From an uncultured Armatimonadota bacterium (lineage in GTDB: Bacteria; Armatimonadota; UBA5829; DTJY01), in NCBI GenBank assembly GCA_937875395.1, contig CALNCU010000186.1:1-21603 (forward strand): a stretch of 21,603 bases of DNA, written 5' to 3'. The position numbers were made by a program, and so were the translations under genes. Position 1 is the stretch's first letter. Every line of letters begins with the position of its first letter. Positions 7,853 to 13,704 of this stretch are shown one piece after another. The notes below the pieces were generated by a model, which worked only from the letters and a program-made list of their open reading frames with translations, made no database searches and was not told where the DNA came from.

Positions 7853-8284
7853 ATGAAGGTCAAACAGCTTTCCATATTCCTGCAAAACCAGTCCGGCAGG
7901 CTTGCTGAAGTTATGGGCTCCATAGGGAGCGAAGAGATTAATATAAGGGCGCTCTCTCTTGCGGATACTTCCGGCTTTGGAATCCTGCGGCTTATTGTAA
8001 ACGATAAAGATAAGGCCCGTGCAGTTCTGCAAGAGAAGGGCTTCACCGTAAGCGAAACAGACGTAATTGCCGTTGAAATTGCAGACGTGCCCGGCGGCCT
8101 TGCGCATGTGCTGGAAGTCTTTGCCAAAGAGGAGATCAACATAGAGTACATGTATGCTTTTGTTGAAAAATCCTCGCAGAACGCGGTGGTGATCTTCCGG
8201 GTGGAAGACGTGGATGCATCCGTCAACGCGCTTCAAAAGAAGAACGTGCACGTGCTCTCCTCCCAGGAAGTCTACGCGCTCTAG
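7853..8284 (+). CDS. Tandem ACT-domain protein
   Basis: The product is 143 residues made of two ACT domains, about 4-68 (QLSIFLQNQSGRLAEVMGSI) and 72-140 (VIAVEIADVPGGLAHVLEVF). Each has the beta-alpha-beta-beta-alpha-beta pattern with a glycine at the ligand-binding turn. There is no catalytic domain. Such stand-alone double ACT proteins are known next to ior and paaK genes in anaerobic bacteria and archaea and probably bind an amino acid, here plausibly an aromatic one. They are often mis-annotated as acetolactate synthase regulatory subunits. AGGAGG sits six bases before the ATG. It is the last gene of the operon, 22 bases after the second paaK and just before a strong terminator. Confidence 0.88.
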   Translation: MKVKQLSIFLQNQSGRLAEVMGSIGSEEINIRALSLADTSGFGILRLIVNDKDKARAVLQEKGFTVSETDVIAVEIADVPGGLAHVLEVFAKEEINIEYMYAFVEKSSQNAVVIFRVEDVDASVNALQKKNVHVLSSQEVYAL

Positions 8285-8305
8285 GGCAGGTTGTTTTGCA
8301 GAAAA

Positions 8306-8345
8306 GATGCGGCCCGCACTTTGATGGCTGGGCCGCATCCTGTTT
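8306..8345. terminator. Bidirectional terminator between the aryl-acid operon and the SASP gene
   Basis: GATGCGGCCC (8306-8315) pairs perfectly with GGGCCGCATC (8330-8339), ten pairs around a 14-base loop. A TGTTT stretch follows on the plus strand. On the minus strand TTTTCTGC follows, so the same hairpin can end both the operon and the convergent SASP gene. Confidence 0.8.
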
Positions 8346-8348
8346 ATG

Positions 8349-8522
8349 CTACTTTCCTTCGTGCATGGCTTGTTCGCCGCGTTCTATAAGCCTCTTTACC
8401 ATGTAGCCGCCAAGCTTTCCGGCCTCTTCCGTTGTCATGTTGGGCCCAATATTCTGTATTCCCAGCTCGCGTCTAACCTCTTCCTCAAGGTCTTTCAAAG
8501 TCTGTTCTCGTCCTTCCTGCAT
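8349..8522 (-). CDS. Small acid-soluble spore protein, alpha/beta type
   Basis: The product is 57 residues, the usual size. The C-terminal half GPNMTTEEAGKLGGYMVKRL matches the conserved alpha/beta SASP block (N-MTT-x-E-x-G-x-x-GG-x-MVKR-x-I). The preceding EEEVRRELGI corresponds to the region containing the germination-protease site (E followed by V/I) and the E-x-GI turn. Known members coat DNA in dormant spores. The frame begins at a GTG at 8531, but that GTG is part of the GGAGGTGA ribosome-binding site; the ATG at 8522 is correctly spaced from it. The gene stands alone and converges on the aryl-acid operon. I see no convincing sporulation-sigma promoter. It is the only sporulation-type gene here, so it does not prove the organism sporulates. 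Confidence 0.82.
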   Translation of the reverse strand: MQEGREQTLKDLEEEVRRELGIQNIGPNMTTEEAGKLGGYMVKRLIERGEQAMHEGK

Positions 8523-8632
8523 TATGCTCACCTCCGTTCGTATTACTCACAAGCAGAACGTACCCGCCGCGCAAAACTTCCATGCCTCTATATTGATGCG
8601 AGATCAGTAAATAAAAAAAGTTGGAAATTCTA

Positions 8633-8661
8633 TTGACAAAACCCCTTAATCAGAGTATAAC
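8633..8661 (+). promoter_or_regulatory. Promoter of the MarR-isc genes
   Basis: A perfect TTGACA (8633-8638) is followed after 17 bases by TATAAC (8656-8661), giving a start near 8668. No terminator is visible between the MarR-type gene and iscU, so it likely drives both. Confidence 0.8.
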
Positions 8662-8674
8662 TTAAGCAACTTAA
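8662..8674. promoter_or_regulatory. Putative MarR operator
   Basis: The inverted repeat TTAAG-CAA-CTTAA lies directly downstream of the -10 box, over the expected transcription start. CTTAATCA also occurs as a direct repeat at 8645-8652, inside the promoter, and 8670-8677. A repressor bound here would block transcription. That the MarR-type protein binds it is inference. Confidence 0.55.
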
Positions 8675-8706
8675 TCAATAAGCACATTAACCTTTTGGTC
8701 TTGAAG

Positions 8707-9252
8707 ATGAAAAAAGAATCTCCGGCATATGCCGAGCACGTGTTAGATTTATTTACAGAGATTATGCACCGGATAGTGATATTGCAGCCGCTTAATAATC
8801 TTGGGGCAAACATTACCCAATCGCTTGTTCAGGGGATGCAGTATCTCTTCCATCATGACGCCTGCTCTGTGCGAGATCTTGCGCAGGGGCTTGATATAAG
8901 CTATTCTGCTTCAAGCCAGCTGGTAGACCGCATGGTAAAGAAGAATCTTGCCACCCGCTGCGAGAATAAGGACGACAGGCGGATCTCTGAGATATGCCTT
9001 ACGGAAGAGGGTAGAAGGATTGTAGAAGAGATAAGGCTGCGCAGAATTGACGGCATCTCAAAAATCCTTGGAAAGATGGATCAATCTGCAAGAAAATCAT
9101 TGGTTGCAAATGTAGAAACATTTATCACGGCAGCCATAGGAGATGAAGAATCCGCTGCCGAAACCTGCTTGCGCTGTGCAAGAGACCACCTTGCGGAGTG
9201 CATAGTAAAAGAAGTTTATAAAAGAACCATGCAGCCGGGCGATCACAGTTAG
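8707..9252 (+). CDS. MarR-family transcriptional regulator with C-terminal cysteine cluster
   Basis: The product is about 181 residues from the ATG at 8707; TTG codons at 8695 and 8701 are in-frame alternatives and none has a strong ribosome-binding site, so the start is uncertain. Residues 50-100 form the MarR winged helix (CSVRDLAQGLDISYSASSQLVDRM, then the wing ending in DDRRISEICLTEEG). Beyond the usual MarR length there is an extra tail with C154, C157 and C165 (C-x2-C-x7-C), plus C85 and C97 in or near the wing. It lies 32 bases upstream of an Fe-S scaffold gene and appears cotranscribed with it. An Fe-S or redox sensing role for the cysteines is an inference, analogous to IscR and SufR in other families. 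Confidence 0.85.
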   Translation: MKKESPAYAEHVLDLFTEIMHRIVILQPLNNLGANITQSLVQGMQYLFHHDACSVRDLAQGLDISYSASSQLVDRMVKKNLATRCENKDDRRISEICLTEEGRRIVEEIRLRRIDGISKILGKMDQSARKSLVANVETFITAAIGDEESAAETCLRCARDHLAECIVKEVYKRTMQPGDHS

Positions 9253-9284
9253 GCCGCATTGTGCAATAGATACCGGAGGAAAGA

Positions 9285-9713
9285 ATGAACGCGCAGTACA
9301 GCGAAAAGGTTATGGATCACTTCATGAACCCGCGGAACGTGGGTGAGATCCCGGATGCAGACGGCGTGGGGAGCGTAGGCAACCCAGTATGCGGCGATAT
9401 TATGAAGATGTACATAAAGGTAAAAGACGGCGTTATAGAAGATGCCAAGTTTAAAACATTTGGTTGCGGTGCGGCAATTGCCACAAGCAGCATGGCAACA
9501 GAGCTGATTAAGGGTAAGACTATAGATGAGGCGTTAAAGCTTACAAACGCCGCCGTGGCAGAGGCCCTGGGCGGGCTTCCCAGGGTAAAGATGCACTGCT
9601 CCGTTCTTGCAGAAGAGGCCGTGCAGATGGCAATAGATGATTACCTGAAAAAGACCACCGGCAAAGGCCTTGAGATTAAGCATCATGAACATGAGGAAGC
9701 CCATAAGTGCTAG
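9285..9713 (+). CDS. iscU: Fe-S cluster assembly scaffold protein, IscU/NifU N-terminal type
   Basis: The product is 142 residues and keeps the three cluster-ligand cysteines of the IscU fold: C36 in NPVCGD, C61 in FGCGAAIATSS and C105 in MHCSVLAEEA. The scaffold receives sulfur from a cysteine desulfurase and iron, builds a cluster, and passes it to target proteins. The histidine-rich tail HHEHEEAHKC is common in NifU-like scaffolds of anaerobes and may bind metal. GGAGGAAAG lies seven bases before the ATG. No iscS/nifS, hscA or fdx gene is in the window, so the desulfurase must be elsewhere. The iorA product, with two 4Fe-4S clusters, is an obvious client. Confidence 0.93.
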   Translation: MNAQYSEKVMDHFMNPRNVGEIPDADGVGSVGNPVCGDIMKMYIKVKDGVIEDAKFKTFGCGAAIATSSMATELIKGKTIDEALKLTNAAVAEALGGLPRVKMHCSVLAEEAVQMAIDDYLKKTTGKGLEIKHHEHEEAHKC

Positions 9714-9748
9714 CGGCTCACCAAATTAATTATGGCGGATGATACTTC
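9713..9748. repeat. Dispersed repeat, copy 1
   Basis: A 36-base stretch starting at the last base of the iscU stop codon matches 19437-19472 at 33 of 36 positions. Both copies share GCGGCTC, an AATTA core, then ATGGCGGATGAT and CTTC. Downstream of this copy, TTCGG..GCAGAG also resembles the hairpin arm at 19535-19547. Its nature is unknown. Confidence 0.65.
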
Positions 9749-9783
9749 GGCAGCAGAGCCGGAGGCGCCGCGGGCGTTGCACG

Positions 9784-9830
9784 GTTGACCGCTAAAACTT
9801 TTTTGGTGAAGTACCGGTACCGGGGTCAAC
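9784..9830. repeat. Inverted repeat in the iscU-nfu gap
   Basis: GTTGACC (9784-9790) and GGTCAAC (9824-9830) are perfect inverted copies. The 33-base loop contains six T's in a row (9799-9804) and a perfect ten-base palindrome GTACCGGTAC (9811-9820). It may be an RNA hairpin affecting the step from iscU to the next gene, or a protein-binding site. The gap also holds the dispersed repeat copy and no gene. Confidence 0.4.
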
Positions 9831-9868
9831 AGAGTACCAACTAAAACAATTATTTATAGGAGGAGAGA

Positions 9869-10126
9869 ATGAAAGAGCAAGTTGAAGAAGTATTAAAAGA
9901 GATCCGCCCAAACCTTCAGGCGGATGGCGGAGACATTGAACTTGTAGGCGTAGATGAAGAGACCGGGGTTGTAAGCGTAAAGCTTGTAGGCGCATGCGCC
10001 GGATGCCCCATGAGCCAGATGACTCTGCAGATGGGCGTGGAGCGCATATTAAAAGAGAAGGTGCCCGGAGTTACCAAGGTAGAAAACGTTGGCATGAAGA
10101 TGCCGGAAGGCATGTCCTGGGGTTAA
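9869..10126 (+). CDS. Small NifU C-terminal-domain Fe-S protein (Nfu type)
   Basis: The product is 85 residues consisting solely of the NifU C-terminal domain, with LQADGGDIELVGVD near the start and the cluster-binding C43-x2-C46 in GACAGCPMSQ. Such proteins dimerise around a 4Fe-4S cluster and act as carriers from scaffold to apoprotein. In nitrogen fixers the two domains are fused as NifU; here they are separate genes, iscU and this one, 155 bases apart. AGGAGGAG lies five bases before the ATG. Coordinated action with the upstream scaffold is the natural reading of the arrangement. Confidence 0.92.
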   Translation: MKEQVEEVLKEIRPNLQADGGDIELVGVDEETGVVSVKLVGACAGCPMSQMTLQMGVERILKEKVPGVTKVENVGMKMPEGMSWG

Positions 10127-10136
10127 ATTATATGCG

Positions 10137-10169
10137 GCCGGGGGTGGGATGTATTTTTGCATCCCCGGC
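10137..10169 (+). other. GC-rich hairpin upstream of cysE
   Basis: GGGATG (10146-10151) pairs with CATCCC (10160-10165) around an eight-base loop, extended by GCCGG (10137-10141) with CGGC (10166-10169) across a bulge. It is followed by an imperfect palindrome GCTGCACATAATGCAGAGC (10168-10186) and a six-T run at 10204-10210. It may be a terminator or attenuator between the nfu-type gene and cysE; the T run is too far away for a standard terminator. Confidence 0.4.
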
Positions 10170-10246
10170 TGCACATAATGCAGAGCGGCCCGGCATAAAT
10201 ACAATTTTTTAGAATCCCCCGTATAAACTGCGGAGGAGGTTATGCT

Positions 10247-10924
10247 ATGTTTGAGACGTTAAAAAGAGATATACAGGTAGTAAAAGAGAGAGACCCGGCA
10301 TGCCGCGGTGCGCTTGAGGTTATCATCTGCTATCCCGGTTTCCACATTCTATATATCCACCGGGCGGCGCATTGGTTATGGCGGCACGGCTTGCGTCTGC
10401 TGGCTCGCATGCTCTCGCAGTTTGGACGGGCGGTTACCGGGATAGAGATTCATCCCGGCGCAAAGATAGGCCCCGGTTTCTTTATAGATCACGGCATGGG
10501 CGTGGTTATAGGGGAGACTTCAGAGATAGGGGAGAACGTTACCCTCTACCACGGGGTCACGCTTGGCGGCACAAGCTGGAAGAAGGAGAAGAGGCACCCT
10601 ACAATAGGAAACAATGTGGTGATTGGTGCGGGCGCCAAAATTCTTGGCCCCTTCAAGGTGGGCGATAACAGCAAGATAGGCTCCGGCTCTGTGGTAGTAA
10701 ACGAGGTACCCCCCAACTCCGTGGTGGTAGGCGTCCCCGGGCGCGTAACCTACCGTGACGGGCAGCGGGTGGCCGGCATAGACCTGGAGCAGCACGAGCT
10801 TCCAGACCCGGTTGCAAAGGCAATAGAGTGCATACTGGACCGCATGCACCACTTGGAGCATGATGTAAACTCCCTTAAAAAGGAGCATAAAGAAGAGCAC
10901 ACGGAAGTAGTAGCTGATATATAA
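10247..10924 (+). CDS. cysE: Serine O-acetyltransferase
   Basis: The product is 225 residues, the short epsC/cysE form common outside the gammaproteobacteria. It transfers acetyl from acetyl-CoA to serine, the first step of cysteine synthesis. The N-terminal helical part contains RDPACRGALEVIICYPGFHILYIHR; from about residue 63 the left-handed beta-helix of hexapeptide repeats follows, with HPGAKIG, the catalytic-site DHGMGVVIGE, and YHGVTLGG. The C-terminal tail is charged and coiled-coil-like (HHLEHDVNSLKKEHKEEH). The ATG at 10247 follows GGAGGAGG by seven bases; an ATG at 10242 is out of frame. Supply of cysteine sulfur beside Fe-S assembly genes makes functional sense, though a separate transcript is possible. 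Confidence 0.94.
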   Translation: MFETLKRDIQVVKERDPACRGALEVIICYPGFHILYIHRAAHWLWRHGLRLLARMLSQFGRAVTGIEIHPGAKIGPGFFIDHGMGVVIGETSEIGENVTLYHGVTLGGTSWKKEKRHPTIGNNVVIGAGAKILGPFKVGDNSKIGSGSVVVNEVPPNSVVVGVPGRVTYRDGQRVAGIDLEQHELPDPVAKAIECILDRMHHLEHDVNSLKKEHKEEHTEVVADI

Positions 10925-10929
10925 AACAA

Positions 10930-10954
10930 CCCCAGCTGCATAATGCAGCTGGGG
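10930..10954. repeat. Perfect palindromic hairpin after cysE
   Basis: The 25 bases read as CCCCAGCTGCAT, one A, and ATGCAGCTGGGG: an 11-pair stem with a three-base loop. There is no U-run on the plus strand; on the minus strand TTGTTTTATAT follows. It may stabilise the cysE mRNA end or terminate weakly. It resembles the element at 10163-10183 on the other side of cysE. Confidence 0.65.
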
Positions 10955-11268
10955 CCAAAGAAGGAGATAGGATATACACAACAAGTACAGGCTAAGTAGT
11001 CGGAGTACTTTTAAGCACCTGGCTTGAAGTGTTTGCTAACTTCCTTATTGTTAGACGCCCAAACGGTTTAAAGAGTTTCAATTTCTGCCACTATATCAAC
11101 AATTTATGTTAAGCTTTTTCATCAAAAGCGCATAGATTTCTCCATCCACTCTCTTAATCTGCCGGAATATCCGGCCTTTTGAAAAACCTCCTAATTACCG
11201 CCCTTTTCACTTATTGGTCATATATATGTAATTTGAGATAAAGTTTTTATAAATAGATGTAGAAACTG
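10955..11268. other. Intergenic region without a recognisable gene
   Basis: This AT-rich stretch lies between the cysE hairpin and the candidate RNA promoter. It contains a strong ribosome-binding-like AAGAAGGAGATAG at 10958-10970 with no usable start codon in range, and an inverted copy of the CCGG palindrome repeat at 11153-11174, followed by four T's. No open frame has coding character. Confidence 0.6.
11153..11174. repeat. Palindromic dispersed repeat, second copy
   Basis: CTTAATCT followed by GCCGG-AATAT-CCGG. The minus strand of 125-146 carries the same sequence with the five-base loop changed from AATAT to ATATT, so 19 of 22 positions match. This copy continues to C and TTTT, resembling a small terminator on the plus strand. 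Confidence 0.5.
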
Positions 11269-11298
11269 GGAACAATAAGGTGGGGAGTGTCGTATAAT
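11269..11298 (+). promoter_or_regulatory. Promoter of the orphan RNA
   Basis: A perfect TATAAT (11293-11298) is preceded by CG, giving CGTATAAT. No TTGACA-like -35 exists; GGAACAA begins at 11269, so GGAAC-N17-CGTA resembles promoters of extracytoplasmic-function sigma factors. Either reading gives a start near 11305. Confidence 0.5.
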
Positions 11299-11304
11299 AA
11301 TATA

Positions 11305-11437
11305 GGAGTGCAACACATTAGTGATGCAGCTTTGCTCCTTTCCTGATACCTCCTTGCCCAAGCTGGGTTCCAAGGTACAAGATGCCACGGGGCTCAGCAA
11401 GGTTTGGCCCGGTCAGTTGACCGGGCCGCTTTTTTTT
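11305..11437 (+). ncRNA. Candidate orphan small RNA
   Basis: About 130 bases run from the TATAAT promoter to a strong terminator, with no coding frame, and the next gene in this orientation is over six kilobases away. The only flanking gene, at 11436-12092, is on the other strand and converges. Internal pairings include CCTTG-CCC with GGG-ttc-CAAGG near 11352-11375 and an alternative CCTTGC with GCAAGG (11397-11402). It does not show the SRP RNA, RNase P, tmRNA or 6S signatures I looked for. Boundaries are inferred from promoter and terminator. Confidence 0.45.
11406..11437 (+). terminator. Rho-independent terminator of the orphan RNA
   Basis: GGCCCGGTCA (11406-11415) pairs with TGACCGGGCC (11418-11427), followed by GC and eight T's (11430-11437). 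The T run exists only on the plus strand, so it serves the plus-strand transcript. The last T's overlap the stop codon of the convergent TPR gene. Confidence 0.9.
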
Positions 11438-12092
11438 AAGGGGTAAGCGGCAGGTGCGCATGCGGCTCTTTTGCTTTTTTTGTTAATTTGTATGCCACAA
11501 ACGGGGCATCTACCATTGCATAGATTTGAATCATTAGAGCAATAAATCCAAAGATGAGCGTAACCGGGTTGGCAAGACTGGCCAGGCCTTTGTTGCCTCC
11601 TATGCTTGCGGCGGCAGCAAAGAGGGCGGCCATCCAGAGCGCAAAGATTATCCCTGCTTTTGCAACATCTCCATTGTAGAATTGCCCCAGACCCGGAAAT
11701 ACGGCAGATAGAATAAAGGCCACGGCGGGGTTCTTTTGGCGGGTAGGATATTTTTGGGGGTTCTCCAGCATCTCAAGGGCAATGGCCTTCTCCCGTTCCG
11801 CCTCGCTCTTTTCAAGGATAGTCTTTGCGTACTTCTCTTCCGGCGAGGCTTTGCCCGGCGCAAGCTGCATGGCCGTTTTAAACTGGAGGGTTGCATCATC
11901 CAGCTTTCCACGCTCCCAGAGGATATCTCCAAGCATCTCGTAGATGCCGGCATCGTTAGGGGAGATGGCAAGCGCTTTGCGGCATGTATCTTCGGCTTCC
12001 TTCCACTGGCTTCTCATTTTCATAAGGTGAGCAAATCTGAGCAGTCTATCCAGCTCTTTTGCCTGCTCGTCAGTCAGGTTTTGGGATGCCAT
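11436..12092 (-). CDS. TPR-repeat protein with C-terminal membrane domain
   Basis: The product is 218 residues. Residues about 16-82 contain two tetratricopeptide-type helical pairs (WKEAEDTCRKALAISPNDAG, then GDILWERGKLDDATLQFKTA). A charged linker follows, then from about 120 a membrane domain with NPAVAFILSAVFPGLGQFYNG, a motif of the TM2/PGLGQ-type small membrane proteins, and two further hydrophobic helices. TPRs usually mediate protein contacts; the precise role is unknown. ATG at 12092 is preceded by GAGGTG. It is the last gene of the obg-rsfS cluster, 11 bases after rsfS, so probably cotranscribed. Confidence 0.8.
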   Translation of the reverse strand: MASQNLTDEQAKELDRLLRFAHLMKMRSQWKEAEDTCRKALAISPNDAGIYEMLGDILWERGKLDDATLQFKTAMQLAPGKASPEEKYAKTILEKSEAEREKAIALEMLENPQKYPTRQKNPAVAFILSAVFPGLGQFYNGDVAKAGIIFALWMAALFAAAASIGGNKGLASLANPVTLIFGFIALMIQIYAMVDAPFVAYKLTKKAKEPHAHLPLTP

Positions 12093-12103
12093 TCCGTTTC
12101 ACC

Positions 12104-12472
12104 TCAACCTTCAAGGATGGGCGGGCTGCCTTTCTCTGCTCCGCTCCAGTACTGCTCAAGCCTGTAAAATTCGCGCTGTTCCGGCGAAAGAAGATGTACC
12201 ACTACATCGCCATAATCAAGGAGCATCCAGAGGCCTTCCTGCTCTCCTTCCAGGCGTTTGTTTTTTATACGTTGGGCGGACAGCTTTTCTACAACTGCAT
12301 CTGCCAGCGCCCTTATGTGGATTTTGGATGTGCCGGTTGCAATAACAAGGTAGTCCATCATGATTGTTCTGGCGTGCACATCTATTACTACGGGATCTAC
12401 AGCTTTTTTATCGCATAGCGCCTCTAGAATAAGATCGGCCTTCTCTTTAGATGTAATTTTGTTGTTTGCCAT
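12104..12472 (-). CDS. rsfS: Ribosomal silencing factor RsfS
   Basis: The product is 122 residues of the RsfS/Iojap family. Visible family features are the N-terminal helix KADLILEALCDKKAVDPVVIDV, the DYLVIATGTSKIHIRALADAVVEKL core and the LEGEQEGLWMLLDYGDVVVHLLSPEQREFYRLEQYW C-terminus, which includes the ribosome-contacting region. The protein binds L14 on the large subunit and prevents subunit joining when nutrients are scarce. The frame extends upstream by 13 codons, but those overlap the LCP gene; the ATG at 12472 follows GAGGAG by six bases and matches the family start. Its place behind nadD and an LCP gene is conserved in many bacteria. Confidence 0.95.
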   Translation of the reverse strand: MANNKITSKEKADLILEALCDKKAVDPVVIDVHARTIMMDYLVIATGTSKIHIRALADAVVEKLSAQRIKNKRLEGEQEGLWMLLDYGDVVVHLLSPEQREFYRLEQYWSGAEKGSPPILEG

Positions 12473-12483
12473 AAATTTCTCCT

Positions 12484-13704
12484 CTATCCATCCCCTGCGG
12501 CAACAACGCAATCTTTACCCACAATAACCGTTACGTCCGCTTTTGCCGAAGGGTTGGCCCTGATTTCTATATGTGCAGAGTTCACTATGCGTCCAATATT
12601 ATCCAGCCCGGTCACACCGTCTTTGTTTCCCGTTATCCGGCTGCTTTTGTAAGTAAATGAATCTGCGTTTTCTACCTGTATAACATTGTACCCCTGCGCG
12701 CGGAGCGCATCTGCAACGCGCATGCCGCCGCCCGGTATTCCGCTGCCGTTTAAAACCTCTATGCTGGGCAGGGAGGGGAGCACCTGCGAGAAGAAGAGTT
12801 CCTGTATAAATTCCGGCATCTTCTCTGTATCTGCTATCATGTAGCTTATCCCGCCTATCATCTCCGGCGTGGCGGGAAGGGTGGCGGCCTTAATCTGCCC
12901 GCCCTCAAGCTCTCCTACCAGTTTTGCCAGCGTTATAAGGTCTTTGGTGGTAAGATTGGTTTCAATATTATCCCATACGGAATCTATAATCTTGGGCAGG
13001 CGCGGCAGGTTTTGCGGCGTTAAGGCCTGTTTGGCAAGGGCGCGCAGAAATTTTTGCTGGCGTTCCATGCGCGTAATATCTCCAAGCTTGTCATGGCGGA
13101 AGCGCACATAGCCCATTGCATCTTCCCCGTTCAGGTGCTGCCGGCCTTTTTTAAGGTGAATATGCAAGTTGCCCCAGTTATCATCATAGTGCATATTCTT
13201 CTCTACGTAAAGGTCTACGCCGCCAACCAGGTCTACTGTCTTTTTAAAGCCGTCAAGATTTGTTTTTAGATAGTAATCCGGCCTTATGCCCGTTAAATCT
13301 TCAATTGCCAGGCATGTGAGCGATGGCCCGCCAAGTTTGAGCGCCGAGTTTATTTTGCAGATTCCGCCGTAGCCGTTAAGGTCTACACGGGTATCCCTTG
13401 GAATGGAGATCCCTGCAACCTGTTTTGTATCCAGATTTACGGATATGAAAAAGATGGTATCTGATAAGCCGCCGCTTTTTGTTCGCGCGCCGGAATCGTC
13501 CTCCCCAAGAAGGAGTATTCTGGCAACCCGCTTTCCTTCAAACGGGGGAGTCCAAATGTCGGAGATCCTGCCCCGGCCGGTTAGCGTGCCAAGAAACGTC
13601 CCTGCGGATATGGCGGCCAGTATAACAACCACCGCAAAGATTGCAAGCTTAATGTTTATTGCTCCCGCTCTGCTCTGCATGCGGAGGCTTCTTTTTTTAC
13701 TCAT
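12484..13704 (-). CDS. LytR-CpsA-Psr (LCP) family cell-wall glycopolymer transferase
   Basis: The product is 406 residues. A basic N-terminus precedes a signal-anchor helix at about 19-41 (KLAIFAVVVILAAISAGTFLG), so the rest is extracytoplasmic. The LCP domain runs from about 65 to 235, with GLSDTIFFISVN, the catalytic-type arginine in GISIPRDTRVDL, KINSAL, and VRFRHDKLGDITRMERQQKF. The C-terminus holds a LytR_C domain (VLNGSGIPGGGMRVADALRAQGY). LCP enzymes move polyprenyl-linked glycopolymers onto peptidoglycan. The ATG at 13704 overlaps the nadD stop as ATGA, giving translational coupling; codons upstream belong to nadD. Which polymer it transfers is not visible. Confidence 0.92.
   Translation of the reverse strand: MSKKRSLRMQSRAGAINIKLAIFAVVVILAAISAGTFLGTLTGRGRISDIWTPPFEGKRVARILLLGEDDSGARTKSGGLSDTIFFISVNLDTKQVAGISIPRDTRVDLNGYGGICKINSALKLGGPSLTCLAIEDLTGIRPDYYLKTNLDGFKKTVDLVGGVDLYVEKNMHYDDNWGNLHIHLKKGRQHLNGEDAMGYVRFRHDKLGDITRMERQQKFLRALAKQALTPQNLPRLPKIIDSVWDNIETNLTTKDLITLAKLVGELEGGQIKAATLPATPEMIGGISYMIADTEKMPEFIQELFFSQVLPSLPSIEVLNGSGIPGGGMRVADALRAQGYNVIQVENADSFTYKSSRITGNKDGVTGLDNIGRIVNSAHIEIRANPSAKADVTVIVGKDCVVAAGDG

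Noticed and set aside
10958..11020. Excellent ribosome-binding-like AAGAAGGAGATAG after cysE
   Set aside because: No ATG, GTG or TTG at a usable distance; the following frame opens with ATA and stops after about 17 codons.
11040..11100. GTTTAAAGAGTTTCAATTTC resembling the end of a CRISPR repeat
   Set aside because: It occurs once; no array of repeats and spacers and no cas gene.
11305..11437. Orphan RNA as SRP RNA, 6S RNA, RNase P or tmRNA
   Set aside because: No GGAAGCAGC-type SRP loop, no RNase P core, no tmRNA tRNA-like end, and no clear long 6S-type stem with a central bubble by eye.
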